The translations under genes were made by a program, and so were the position numbers. The notes under the pieces were generated by a model. It searched no databases. It was not told the DNA's origin and worked only from the letters and a program-made list of their open reading frames with translations. A stretch of 64,000 bases of DNA. Source: Roseovarius sp. TE539 (GTDB lineage Bacteria; Pseudomonadota; Alphaproteobacteria; Rhodobacterales; Rhodobacteraceae). The stretch covers positions 186,001-250,000 of the forward strand of contig NZ_QNGB01000001.1 in the NCBI RefSeq assembly GCF_003298505.1. Direction: 5' to 3'. Position 1 is the stretch's first letter; every line of letters starts with the position of its first letter. Below are positions 57,417 to 64,000 of this stretch, one piece after another.

Positions 57417-57455
57417 GAACCCTCTGTCGCCCGAAATGACGGGCAATGGAAAGCC

Positions 57456-57488
57456 GATTCACGCCGCCGTTGCTGGCGCCGTGAAATC
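57456..57488 (-). terminator. Hairpin after hslU
   Basis: Arms of about 13 bases (GATTTCACGGCGCC against GGCGGCGTGAATC, one mismatch and one bulge) directly follow the hslU stop. There is no clear T-tract, so termination is likely but not certain. Confidence 0.4.
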
Positions 57489-58799
57489 TCAAAGAACGTA
57501 ACGGCTCAGGTCCGCGGAACGTGTCAGTTCACCGAGGTTGGCCTCCACGAAATCGGCATCCACGGTCACTTTCTCACCAGCCTTGTCAGGCGCGGTGAAG
57601 CTCAGTTCCTCGAAAACACGTTCCATCACGGTATAAAGACGCCGGGCGCCGATATTTTCGACCGACTGGTTAACCTCCGCGGCAATGCGTGCAAGGGCCG
57701 CTATGCCGTCTTCCGTGAACTCGACGGTCACGTTTTCGGTTCCCAGAAGGGCGGTATATTGACGTGTCAACGCATTGTCCGTCTCGGTCAGGATGCGCAC
57801 GAAGTCCGCTTCGGTGAGCGCCCGAAGCTCCACACGGATCGGAAGACGGCCCTGAAGTTCCGGCAGAAGGTCAGACGGCTTGGCGATGTGGAAGGCGCCG
57901 GATGCGATGAACAGGATATGATCCGTCCTGACGGCGCCGTGCTTGGTCGATACCGTCGTTCCCTCGATCAATGGAAGCAGATCGCGCTGCACACCCTCGC
58001 GTGATACGTCACCGCCCCGTGCCTCGGATTTGGCGCAAACCTTGTCGATCTCGTCAAGAAAGACGATGCCGTTCTGTTCGACCGCGTCGAGTGCGGCGCG
58101 GTTTACAGTTTCGTCATCGAGAAGTTTGTCCGCCTCTTCGCCGATAAGCAGATCGTAGCTTTCCGCAACAGTCACCTTCTTGCGCACGGTTCGTCCGCCG
58201 AATGCCTTTCCGAAAAGATCGCCCAGGTTCATCATCCCCATCTGGCCGCCCCCCGGCTGTCCGGGTACGTCCATCATCCCGAGAGGGTTCGAATGATCGG
58301 CCACGTCAACCTCGATCACCGTATCATCCAGTTCACCATTCTTCAGCTTTCGCCTGAACATCTCTCGCGTGGCTTCGCGCGCATCCTCGCCGGCAATGGC
58401 GGAAATCACCCGGTCCTCGGCCGCCTGATGCGCGGCGGACTTGACGTCTTCGCGCATCTGCTCGCGGGTCATGGCGATCGCACTGTCCACGAGGTCGCGG
58501 ATGATCTGCTCGACATCACGGCCGACATAGCCGACCTCGGTGAATTTCGTCGCTTCGATCTTGATAAAAGGCGCGCGCGCAAGTTTCGCGAGCCGGCGGC
58601 TGATCTCGGTCTTGCCAACACCGGTGGGACCGATCATCAGGATGTTCTTGGGATAGACCTCGTCGCGGAGATCGGGCGCAAGTTGCTTGCGGCGCCAACG
58701 GCTGCGCAGGGCTACGGCGGTTGCGCGCTTGGCGTCTTTCTGTCCGATGATGAAACGATCGAGCTCGGAAACGATCTCGCGGGGGGTCAGGTCTGTCAT
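57489..58799 (-). CDS. hslU: HslUV ATP-dependent protease, ATPase subunit HslU
   Basis: HslU unfolds substrates for the HslV peptidase. The 436-residue AAA+ protein has [25 protein letters not shown], Walker [13 protein letters not shown], the I-domain (about 120-225), Walker [12 protein letters not shown] and the conserved C-terminal SADLSRYVL, which activates HslV. Its ATG overlaps the stop of a DUF2157 gene, an inserted membrane-protein gene between hslV and hslU. Confidence 0.97.
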   Translation of the reverse strand: MTDLTPREIVSELDRFIIGQKDAKRATAVALRSRWRRKQLAPDLRDEVYPKNILMIGPTGVGKTEISRRLAKLARAPFIKIEATKFTEVGYVGRDVEQIIRDLVDSAIAMTREQMREDVKSAAHQAAEDRVISAIAGEDAREATREMFRRKLKNGELDDTVIEVDVADHSNPLGMMDVPGQPGGGQMGMMNLGDLFGKAFGGRTVRKKVTVAESYDLLIGEEADKLLDDETVNRAALDAVEQNGIVFLDEIDKVCAKSEARGGDVSREGVQRDLLPLIEGTTVSTKHGAVRTDHILFIASGAFHIAKPSDLLPELQGRLPIRVELRALTEADFVRILTETDNALTRQYTALLGTENVTVEFTEDGIAALARIAAEVNQSVENIGARRLYTVMERVFEELSFTAPDKAGEKVTVDADFVEANLGELTRSADLSRYVL

Positions 58800-59863
58800 G
58801 AAGCCTCCGAATAGGGTGGCAGTCTGTTCTTGCCCGGAAAATCGGGCAGAATGCGCATCAAGCCTACGCGCAGGCTCACCCAGGTGCTTCCCAGATAGGT
58901 GACAATGGCACCGAGAACCAGCAGCATGAGGGGAAGCGACAGCTCGCCCTCGCCAAGCCGCATCGCCCACGCCACGACAAGACCCAGATAAACGAGACCG
59001 GCGGTCAGGAAGGATCGCCGGTCAATGATCAATGCAAAGCCTGTGATCAGGATCAATGCCCCGATGGTAAGTGCCATACCTGCGCTGCCGCCAATGTTGT
59101 AGGCGGTCATCGCGAAGGTGTTCACCAAGGCCGGCGCGGCCAGAAGGTGCAGCCAGAACGCCGAACGGGCCATCCGCCCAAGGCGATGCGGGTCGCGTAT
59201 ATCGAACCACATGGCGGCAACCAGGGCCAAAGACCCGAAGACCAGCGTACCGATGGCCAGGCCGCCGCCCCGCCGCAGATCGAAAACATCTGCCAGCTCT
59301 TGCATGGACGTATCGGCGGCTGTCACCGCGCCGGTGATGCCGAAGACGACACCAAGACCGTAAACCCCGGCGAGAAACATTGAAAACGGCACCCGAAAGA
59401 CACGATAATGCAGAAGCATCGCGGCAATGCCGATCAGGCCCAGGAACACGATGGTCAACCCGCTGTCATCGGGAACCCCGATCACCGACAGGACCCAGAT
59501 GGAAAGCAACCCCACAGCCTGGCCAAACCCGATCACGAGAACGATGGAGGGAAGCGTCATGCGCCGCCTCCTGGTGAAGTACAGTGCCCCGAGCCACGAA
59601 CAGGCCGCGATCACGGCGGCAACGACGGGCATGCTTTGGGTTGCGGTTGCAAGCAGGGCGGCCCCTGCCAGCAGAAGCACGAGCCCCACCGATATGAAGA
59701 TTTCGGCGAAGCCGCGGAAAAGCTCGAACGGTTCGTCCTCCGCCAGACCCTGTGCAAGGCGTCCGGCCCTGGAATGTGCCAGGCTTGTAAGGCGGGCGGC
59801 CTGGCTCTCGTCAATGATGCCCGCGGCGGCGGCGGCGCGAAGATCGTCCTCGGTCAGGGTCAT
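58796..59863 (-). CDS. DUF2157-like multispanning membrane protein between hslV and hslU
   Basis: The 355-residue protein has a soluble N-terminus (about 1-45, [20 protein letters not shown], which resembles the DUF2157 start) and about ten membrane spans. It has no catalytic motif I can identify. Its start overlaps the hslV stop by four bases and its stop overlaps the hslU start by four bases, so the three are coupled. Why a membrane protein is between the two protease subunits is not known; I recall similar genes near hslUV in Rhodobacteraceae but cannot confirm it here. Confidence 0.8.
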   Translation of the reverse strand: MTLTEDDLRAAAAAGIIDESQAARLTSLAHSRAGRLAQGLAEDEPFELFRGFAEIFISVGLVLLLAGAALLATATQSMPVVAAVIAACSWLGALYFTRRRRMTLPSIVLVIGFGQAVGLLSIWVLSVIGVPDDSGLTIVFLGLIGIAAMLLHYRVFRVPFSMFLAGVYGLGVVFGITGAVTAADTSMQELADVFDLRRGGGLAIGTLVFGSLALVAAMWFDIRDPHRLGRMARSAFWLHLLAAPALVNTFAMTAYNIGGSAGMALTIGALILITGFALIIDRRSFLTAGLVYLGLVVAWAMRLGEGELSLPLMLLVLGAIVTYLGSTWVSLRVGLMRILPDFPGKNRLPPYSEAS

Positions 59864-60423
59864 TGGTGCGCCCCGATGGTTTCCACGGTGAGGTTTCCGT
59901 TCGTGTAGACACAGATATCGGCGGCGATTTCCATGGCTGCCCGCGCGATCTCTTCTGCGGTCCGGTCGCTGTCCATCATGCCGCGGGCGGCGGCAAGTGC
60001 GTAATTTCCGCCTGAGCCGATGGCGGCGACGTCATGTTCGGGCTCAAGCACGTCGCCGGCCCCCGTGACCATGTAAACCTGCTCGCCGTCGGTGACGATC
60101 AGCATCGCCTCGAGCTTCTGCAGATACTTGTCCGTCCGCCAGTCCTTGGCGAGATCCACACACGCGCGCTGCAACTGTCCCGGTGTCGCCTCAAGCTTGG
60201 ATTCAAGCCGTTCAAGCAGGGCGAAGGCATCCGCGGTGGAGCCTGCGAAACCTGCCACAACATCATGACCGCCGGGTCGGAGCCTGCGGACTTTCCGGGC
60301 ACTCCCCTTGATGACAGTCTGCCCGAGGCTGACCTGCCCATCGCCGGCGACCACAACTTCGCCTCCCTTCTTCACGCCGATGATCGTCGTGCCGTGCCAG
60401 CCGGGAAATGCGTCATCCGACAT
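59860..60423 (-). CDS. hslV: HslUV protease, proteolytic subunit HslV
   Basis: HslV is the threonine peptidase of the HslUV complex. The 187-residue protein has the mature start [21 protein letters not shown] after an 11-residue N-terminal extension ([11 protein letters not shown]), which must be removed to free the catalytic Thr12. This longer propeptide is common in alphaproteobacteria. GNLTVETI is at the C-terminus. It is upstream of the DUF2157 gene and overlaps it. Confidence 0.96.
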   Translation of the reverse strand: MSDDAFPGWHGTTIIGVKKGGEVVVAGDGQVSLGQTVIKGSARKVRRLRPGGHDVVAGFAGSTADAFALLERLESKLEATPGQLQRACVDLAKDWRTDKYLQKLEAMLIVTDGEQVYMVTGAGDVLEPEHDVAAIGSGGNYALAAARGMMDSDRTAEEIARAAMEIAADICVYTNGNLTVETIGAHQ

Positions 60424-60492
60424 GATGGCCTCCTGTCGTTTCACCTTGTATGCATGCGGACTACACGGCCTGCAAGCGCGGAAAGGTGAGCC

Positions 60493-60525
60493 GAAACCAA
60501 AGAGGGGCGCCAATCGCGGCGCCCC
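60493..60525 (-). terminator. Intrinsic terminator of trxA
   Basis: Perfect 8-bp stem (GGGGCGCC 60504-60511, GGCGCCCC 60518-60525) with a 6-base loop, followed on the minus strand by CTCTTTGGTTT. It lies between trxA and hslV. Confidence 0.75.
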
Positions 60526-60552
60526 GTGACAGTGCATTTTCGGGCAGTGGGT

Positions 60553-60873
60553 TCAGATGGATTCCTTGATCCAGCTCTCAAGCGCGGCCTTGGGTCGTGC
60601 GCCCGCCATGTTCGAAACGACCTCGCCATTCTTGAAGATGAAGAGCGCGGGAATGCCGCGCACGCCCATCTGAACGGCAGTATTGGGATTGCTGTCAACA
60701 TCGACCTTGGCAACCTTGATCTGGCCTTCCAATTCCGATGAAAGTTCTTCCAGCGCCGGGCCGATCTGCTTGCATGGGCCACACCACTCCGCCCAGAAAT
60801 CCACGACAACGGGAATTTCGGAATTCTTTACTTCGGACTCGAAGGTATCATCGGTCACGGCGACAGTGGACAT
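60553..60873 (-). CDS. trxA: Thioredoxin
   Basis: The 106-residue protein is a classical thioredoxin: active site WCGPC (Cys31, Cys34) in [18 protein letters not shown], cis-Pro in [16 protein letters not shown] chose the ATG at 60873 because GGGAG is seven bases ahead; another ATG at 60879 is too close. It follows addA by about 60 bases and has its own terminator. Confidence 0.97.
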   Translation of the reverse strand: MSTVAVTDDTFESEVKNSEIPVVVDFWAEWCGPCKQIGPALEELSSELEGQIKVAKVDVDSNPNTAVQMGVRGIPALFIFKNGEVVSNMAGARPKAALESWIKESI

Positions 60874-60932
60874 GGTCATTCTCCCGGGAGTGTGTGTCTG
60901 AGAGGCGAACGTAGGCAGGGTCGCGGGCAACG

Positions 60933-63900
60933 TCAAGGCGGGGGCGCCGCCCGAAGAGCCGCTCTCACCATATCGTGCGGCAATGGCATCAGCGTCGCTG
61001 TCCGTGTCCAAAGAAGGGCTGTCCTCACCGACTTCCTCGGATAAATCGCGCCGAGCATCTCCGAGTAGGCACCCATCTGCCGCAACAGGCCGTCGGGCAC
61101 ATCCGTCACGCTGTCTGGCACCATCGCGTTGGTCTTGAAGTCCACGGCAAGGACATGGTCCGGGCGGATCAGAAGGCGGTCTATCGTGCCGTGACCCCGC
61201 ATTCCTTCATCGGATATCGGTGCCGTGACCGCCACCTCGGTCAGGGCGTCCCGGGAGAAAAGATCAGCAAGACAGGGCTTTTCGAGCACATTCACGGCTT
61301 CGGACAGAAGCAGTTCCAGTTCCCGTCCTTTGGCCTGATCCGGCCCGCCTTCAAGAAGACTGGCAGCCGTGGAGGGCCATTCCTGCCGGGAGACCCGCGG
61401 CAGAACCTCCAGAAGCCTGTGAATCTGTCTTCCGCGCCGTTTCGCGGCCTCCTCGTCCAGACCCTCCTCTCCGGCAAGAGCCTTTGAACCGCCCAATTCC
61501 GACGGTGCAACCGTCTTTGCCCGAGCAGGCGCGGCCGGGGCGGATCGGCTGTAGAAGGACTCAAGATCCGGGTATGCATCCGGCTCGGGATATCCCGTTT
61601 CGATCTGTGATCCGGCCCAGTCTCCTTCTTGGTGCCGCAGGCCCTCGCCGCCCTCGAACGACTGTTTCATCGCACCGGCGGTTTCCATGCCGGTCCTCAC
61701 CTTTTCATACCACGTGTCACCGGACTTGCCGAAATCACCATGCGCCGCGACGATCAGCCATTTTTCGGCTCGGGTCATCGCCACGTAAAGCAGGCGGTCG
61801 CGTTCTGCCCGTCGTGCCCGCTTCATCCCTTCGATGGTTTCGCTCACCCTCTGCGGTGTCTCGTGAGAGGCGCTCCGCCAGAGCGCTGTGCCGTCTTCGC
61901 CACGAATTATATGATCATCCATGGTCAGGTTGCGCTGACCGGTTTCGGGCAAGATGACGACAGGGGATTCAAGCCCCTTGGCCCCGTGAACCGTCATGAC
62001 GCGGATACGGTTCCCGGCGTTGTCCATCTGGCGTTTGATCTCGAGTTCGTCGGTTTCCATCCAAACGAGGAACCCCGTCAGGCTGTCAACTGCCTGTGTT
62101 TCGTAGGCCAGGGCCTGGGACAGAAGCGCGTCGAGTCCGTCCTCGGCCTCGTTGCCGAGACGAGCCAGCAAGCGCCGGCGTCCGTCATGCCGAATCAGGA
62201 TCCGTTCAATAAGGTCATAGGGGCGAAGGTAGTCCGTTTGTGCCCTGAGATCCTGCAAAATCGCCATAGTCTCGGGAAAGGCGTCCGCCCGGGCACGCAA
62301 CGCCGGCCATAAGTGTCTTTCCGTCCGTTTGTGAGCCAGATCGTAAAGTTCCGCTTCGGACCATCCGAACAGGGGGGACCGCAGTGCCGCGGCAAGCGAA
62401 AGACTGTCTTCAGGCAAGGCAAGGAAGGACAGCAACGCACCGATATCGCGCACCGCGAGTTCCGCACCCACTCTGAGACGGTCCGCGCCGGCCACGGACA
62501 GCCCCCTTGCCTTGCAGGCCCGGATCAGCTCGTGAAAGAGAACAGAACGGCGTTGCACCAGGATCAGGAAATCACCGGGTGCGACGGGCCGCATGCGCCA
62601 TCCGCCGTCGCCATCGGGTGCTTCCGGAATCCGGGCACCATCCTTGATCATTTGCGTGATCGAATCGGCAATCCGATGGGCCAGGGTGATCGCCGGAGCG
62701 TTTCCGGCCGGTTGATCCAGCGGGGAATACCAGGGCTGATCGTCGTCGTCCGGCGGGGGCGGCACGACCGGCCACAAATCCACCCGTCCGGGCAAGGTGG
62801 ACTTGAACGCCCTGTGTGTCTGCGCCGCCGAAAAGCCGGAGCCTTCGGACCCTGCGAAGGTGTGATCCACGACAGACAGGATCGCGCCGGCCGACCGGAA
62901 GGAATATTCCATTTCCATGCGCTGAAGGGGTGTTCCGGTGTTTTCCAGACGTGCCGCGAAATCGCACTGCATCCTGTCAAAGGCGTCCGGATCCGCGCCC
63001 TGGAATGAATAAATGGATTGCTTCTTGTCTCCGACAACGAAAATGGTCCGGTGTCTGTCTGATAGCGCGCCCTGCCCGCTGGTGAATTCCTGTGCCAGCC
63101 TTTCGATGATCTGCCACTGGACCGGGCTTGTATCCTGGGCTTCATCAACAAGGATATGGTCTATACCGCCATCAATCCGATAGAGAACCCAGGCCGCCAC
63201 ATCCGGGTTGGTCAGAAGATCGCGCGTCCTGAGGATAAGATCATCGAAGTCGAGCCACCCCTTCTTCTGTTTCGCCTGATCGTATTCGGACAGGAAAAGA
63301 TGCGCGAAATCGTGAAGAGCCCCGGTTTTCTCCAGTGTCGCCATGGCAAGACGGGCTTCGCGCGCGTCCGCCACTCTCTCCATCCAGGCATTGAGCTCCT
63401 CGGAAAGGTCACCAAGCCTCTTGCGGAGCGCCTTTGTCGGAAAGGGCTGCCTTGTCACGTCCGGGGTCTTGGGTGCGAACGCGTTGTCACCGGACTTGAG
63501 CAGAAACACATCCTCCAGAACCGGCAACGCCGTGATGTCCAGCGTGTCGATGCAGGCCAGTTTCCCGCCACCATCACGGTCGTTGGAACCGCTTTCCAGA
63601 AGGGCGGGAACAAGCTGTTCCAGCAGCGGCCCTTCATGACCGTGAAACACCGCCGCTGCGATGCTTTCGTTGTCCTGCCCATCGGCCAGGCCCAGTGAAT
63701 GCCGCAAGGCTGTATGGTCACACCGGTCAGTGAAGGCTGTCCTGTGGCGCACGATCTCGGCCGTCAGACCCTCCAGGGATTCCCCGGGATAGTGTCTTGC
63801 GATGCCCCGCAAAATCGGGGATTTCGGACCGGCCGCGATATCCTCCGCGATTTCGGCACGCAAACGCGCGGCGGTGCGATCCTCCATTTCGGAAAACTGA

Positions 63901-64000
63901 GGGCTGACGCCGGATTCGAGAGGAAAACGCCGTAACAGAGACGCACAGAACGAATGAATCGTCTGAATTTTCAACCCGCCGGGTGTTTCGATCGCACGCG
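60933..64000 (-). CDS. addA: Double-strand break repair helicase-nuclease AddA (5' end cut by window edge)
   Basis: AddA, with AddB, is the alphaproteobacterial counterpart of RecBCD and resects DNA ends. About 1,022 codons are visible; the frame is open to the right edge, so the Walker A motif is outside. The visible part begins [20 protein letters not shown] (helicase motif Ic), then has the DEAQD box ([17 protein letters not shown]), [35 protein letters not shown] and [17 protein letters not shown] of UvrD helicases, and the C-terminal RecB-type nuclease (VLAVDFKTN, the DFK motif). addB should lie to the right. Confidence 0.96.
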   Translation of the reverse strand, partial: RAIETPGGLKIQTIHSFCASLLRRFPLESGVSPQFSEMEDRTAARLRAEIAEDIAAGPKSPILRGIARHYPGESLEGLTAEIVRHRTAFTDRCDHTALRHSLGLADGQDNESIAAAVFHGHEGPLLEQLVPALLESGSNDRDGGGKLACIDTLDITALPVLEDVFLLKSGDNAFAPKTPDVTRQPFPTKALRKRLGDLSEELNAWMERVADAREARLAMATLEKTGALHDFAHLFLSEYDQAKQKKGWLDFDDLILRTRDLLTNPDVAAWVLYRIDGGIDHILVDEAQDTSPVQWQIIERLAQEFTSGQGALSDRHRTIFVVGDKKQSIYSFQGADPDAFDRMQCDFAARLENTGTPLQRMEMEYSFRSAGAILSVVDHTFAGSEGSGFSAAQTHRAFKSTLPGRVDLWPVVPPPPDDDDQPWYSPLDQPAGNAPAITLAHRIADSITQMIKDGARIPEAPDGDGGWRMRPVAPGDFLILVQRRSVLFHELIRACKARGLSVAGADRLRVGAELAVRDIGALLSFLALPEDSLSLAAALRSPLFGWSEAELYDLAHKRTERHLWPALRARADAFPETMAILQDLRAQTDYLRPYDLIERILIRHDGRRRLLARLGNEAEDGLDALLSQALAYETQAVDSLTGFLVWMETDELEIKRQMDNAGNRIRVMTVHGAKGLESPVVILPETGQRNLTMDDHIIRGEDGTALWRSASHETPQRVSETIEGMKRARRAERDRLLYVAMTRAEKWLIVAAHGDFGKSGDTWYEKVRTGMETAGAMKQSFEGGEGLRHQEGDWAGSQIETGYPEPDAYPDLESFYSRSAPAAPARAKTVAPSELGGSKALAGEEGLDEEAAKRRGRQIHRLLEVLPRVSRQEWPSTAASLLEGGPDQAKGRELELLLSEAVNVLEKPCLADLFSRDALTEVAVTAPISDEGMRGHGTIDRLLIRPDHVLAVDFKTNAMVPDSVTDVPDGLLRQMGAYSEMLGAIYPRKSVRTALLWTRTATLMPLPHDMVRAALRAAPPP

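Noticed and set aside
56541-58004. 487-codon plus-strand open frame opposite the MFS and hslU genes.
   Set aside because: Antisense shadow of two strongly supported genes, with a composition typical of GC-rich reverse frames and no recognisable motif.
1-64000. Insertion sequences, prophage genes, integrases, restriction-modification, toxin-antitoxin, CRISPR or defence systems.
   Set aside because: No transposase, integrase, direct repeat array or defence-type protein was found in any coding frame; the window is core genome.

Overview
The window looks like a piece of the main chromosome of a GC-rich alphaproteobacterium, most probably Rhodobacteraceae (Roseobacter/Rhodobacter lineage). The evidence is gene content and order: rimP-nusA-ylxR-infB; hemD next to an alphaproteobacterial Mic60 gene and hemY; hrcA-grpE beside rph-rdgB-hemW; and rho-mnmE-mnmG-rsmG-parA-parB facing maf-aroE-coaE-dnaQ-secB. 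Nothing looks like a prophage, transposon, CRISPR array or recently acquired island. It is housekeeping DNA with short gaps, many 1-11 base gene overlaps and a fair number of GTG/TTG starts.

Layout. 1-3669: the translation/transcription-factor operon (minus strand), infB cut by the left edge, with a terminator-like hairpin just ahead of rimP. 3.9-11.7 kb: an MFS transporter, tRNA-Thr(CGT), hemY-mic60-hemD (minus), then tsaD-gpsA-EVE protein (plus). 11.9-18.6 kb: a DUF2853 protein, proline iminopeptidase, ubiG, comF-grxC-nitrilase-marR (minus), a methyltransferase and hemH. 18.6-20.8 kb: a small secreted membrane protein, two L,D-transpeptidases and a CAP-domain lipoprotein. 20.8-25.3 kb: hslO, a Nudix CoA hydrolase, cca and an RNA m5U-type methyltransferase in one tightly overlapping minus-strand run, plus a second Nudix gene. 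25.3-27.1 kb: a receiver-PP2C phosphatase divergent from an Hpt protein. 27-38 kb: ilvA, argG, a coupled aminotransferase/sulfotransferase-like pair, periplasmic msrA, a ribokinase-family kinase, maeB and mutS. 38-42.3 kb: grpE-hrcA against rph-rdgB-hemW. 42.3-49.6 kb: parB, parA, rsmG, mnmG, mnmE, rho, hemJ, all minus. 49648-50065: an AT-rich intergenic region with DnaA-box-like 9-mers, the best candidate for the chromosomal replication origin. 50.1-52.8 kb: maf-aroE-coaE-dnaQ (plus). 52.8-57.4 kb: secB, fxsA, timA-mltA-smr and an MFS transporter. 57.5-64 kb: hslV-DUF2157-hslU, trxA and addA, cut by the right edge.

The main story is an origin/segregation locus. The candidate oriC lies between divergent gene blocks read away from it, two perfect 16-bp parS palindromes lie in the first codons of mnmG and rsmG 3-5 kb away, and parAB is adjacent. 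Other points of interest are the rimP leader hairpin, a membrane-protein gene inserted between hslV and hslU, the TGATG-coupled aminotransferase/sulfotransferase-like pair whose end overlaps argG by 65 bp, the Hpt/receiver-PP2C pair, and a 62-residue secreted membrane protein next to hemH. All functions are read from sequence motifs and gene order; no database search was run.
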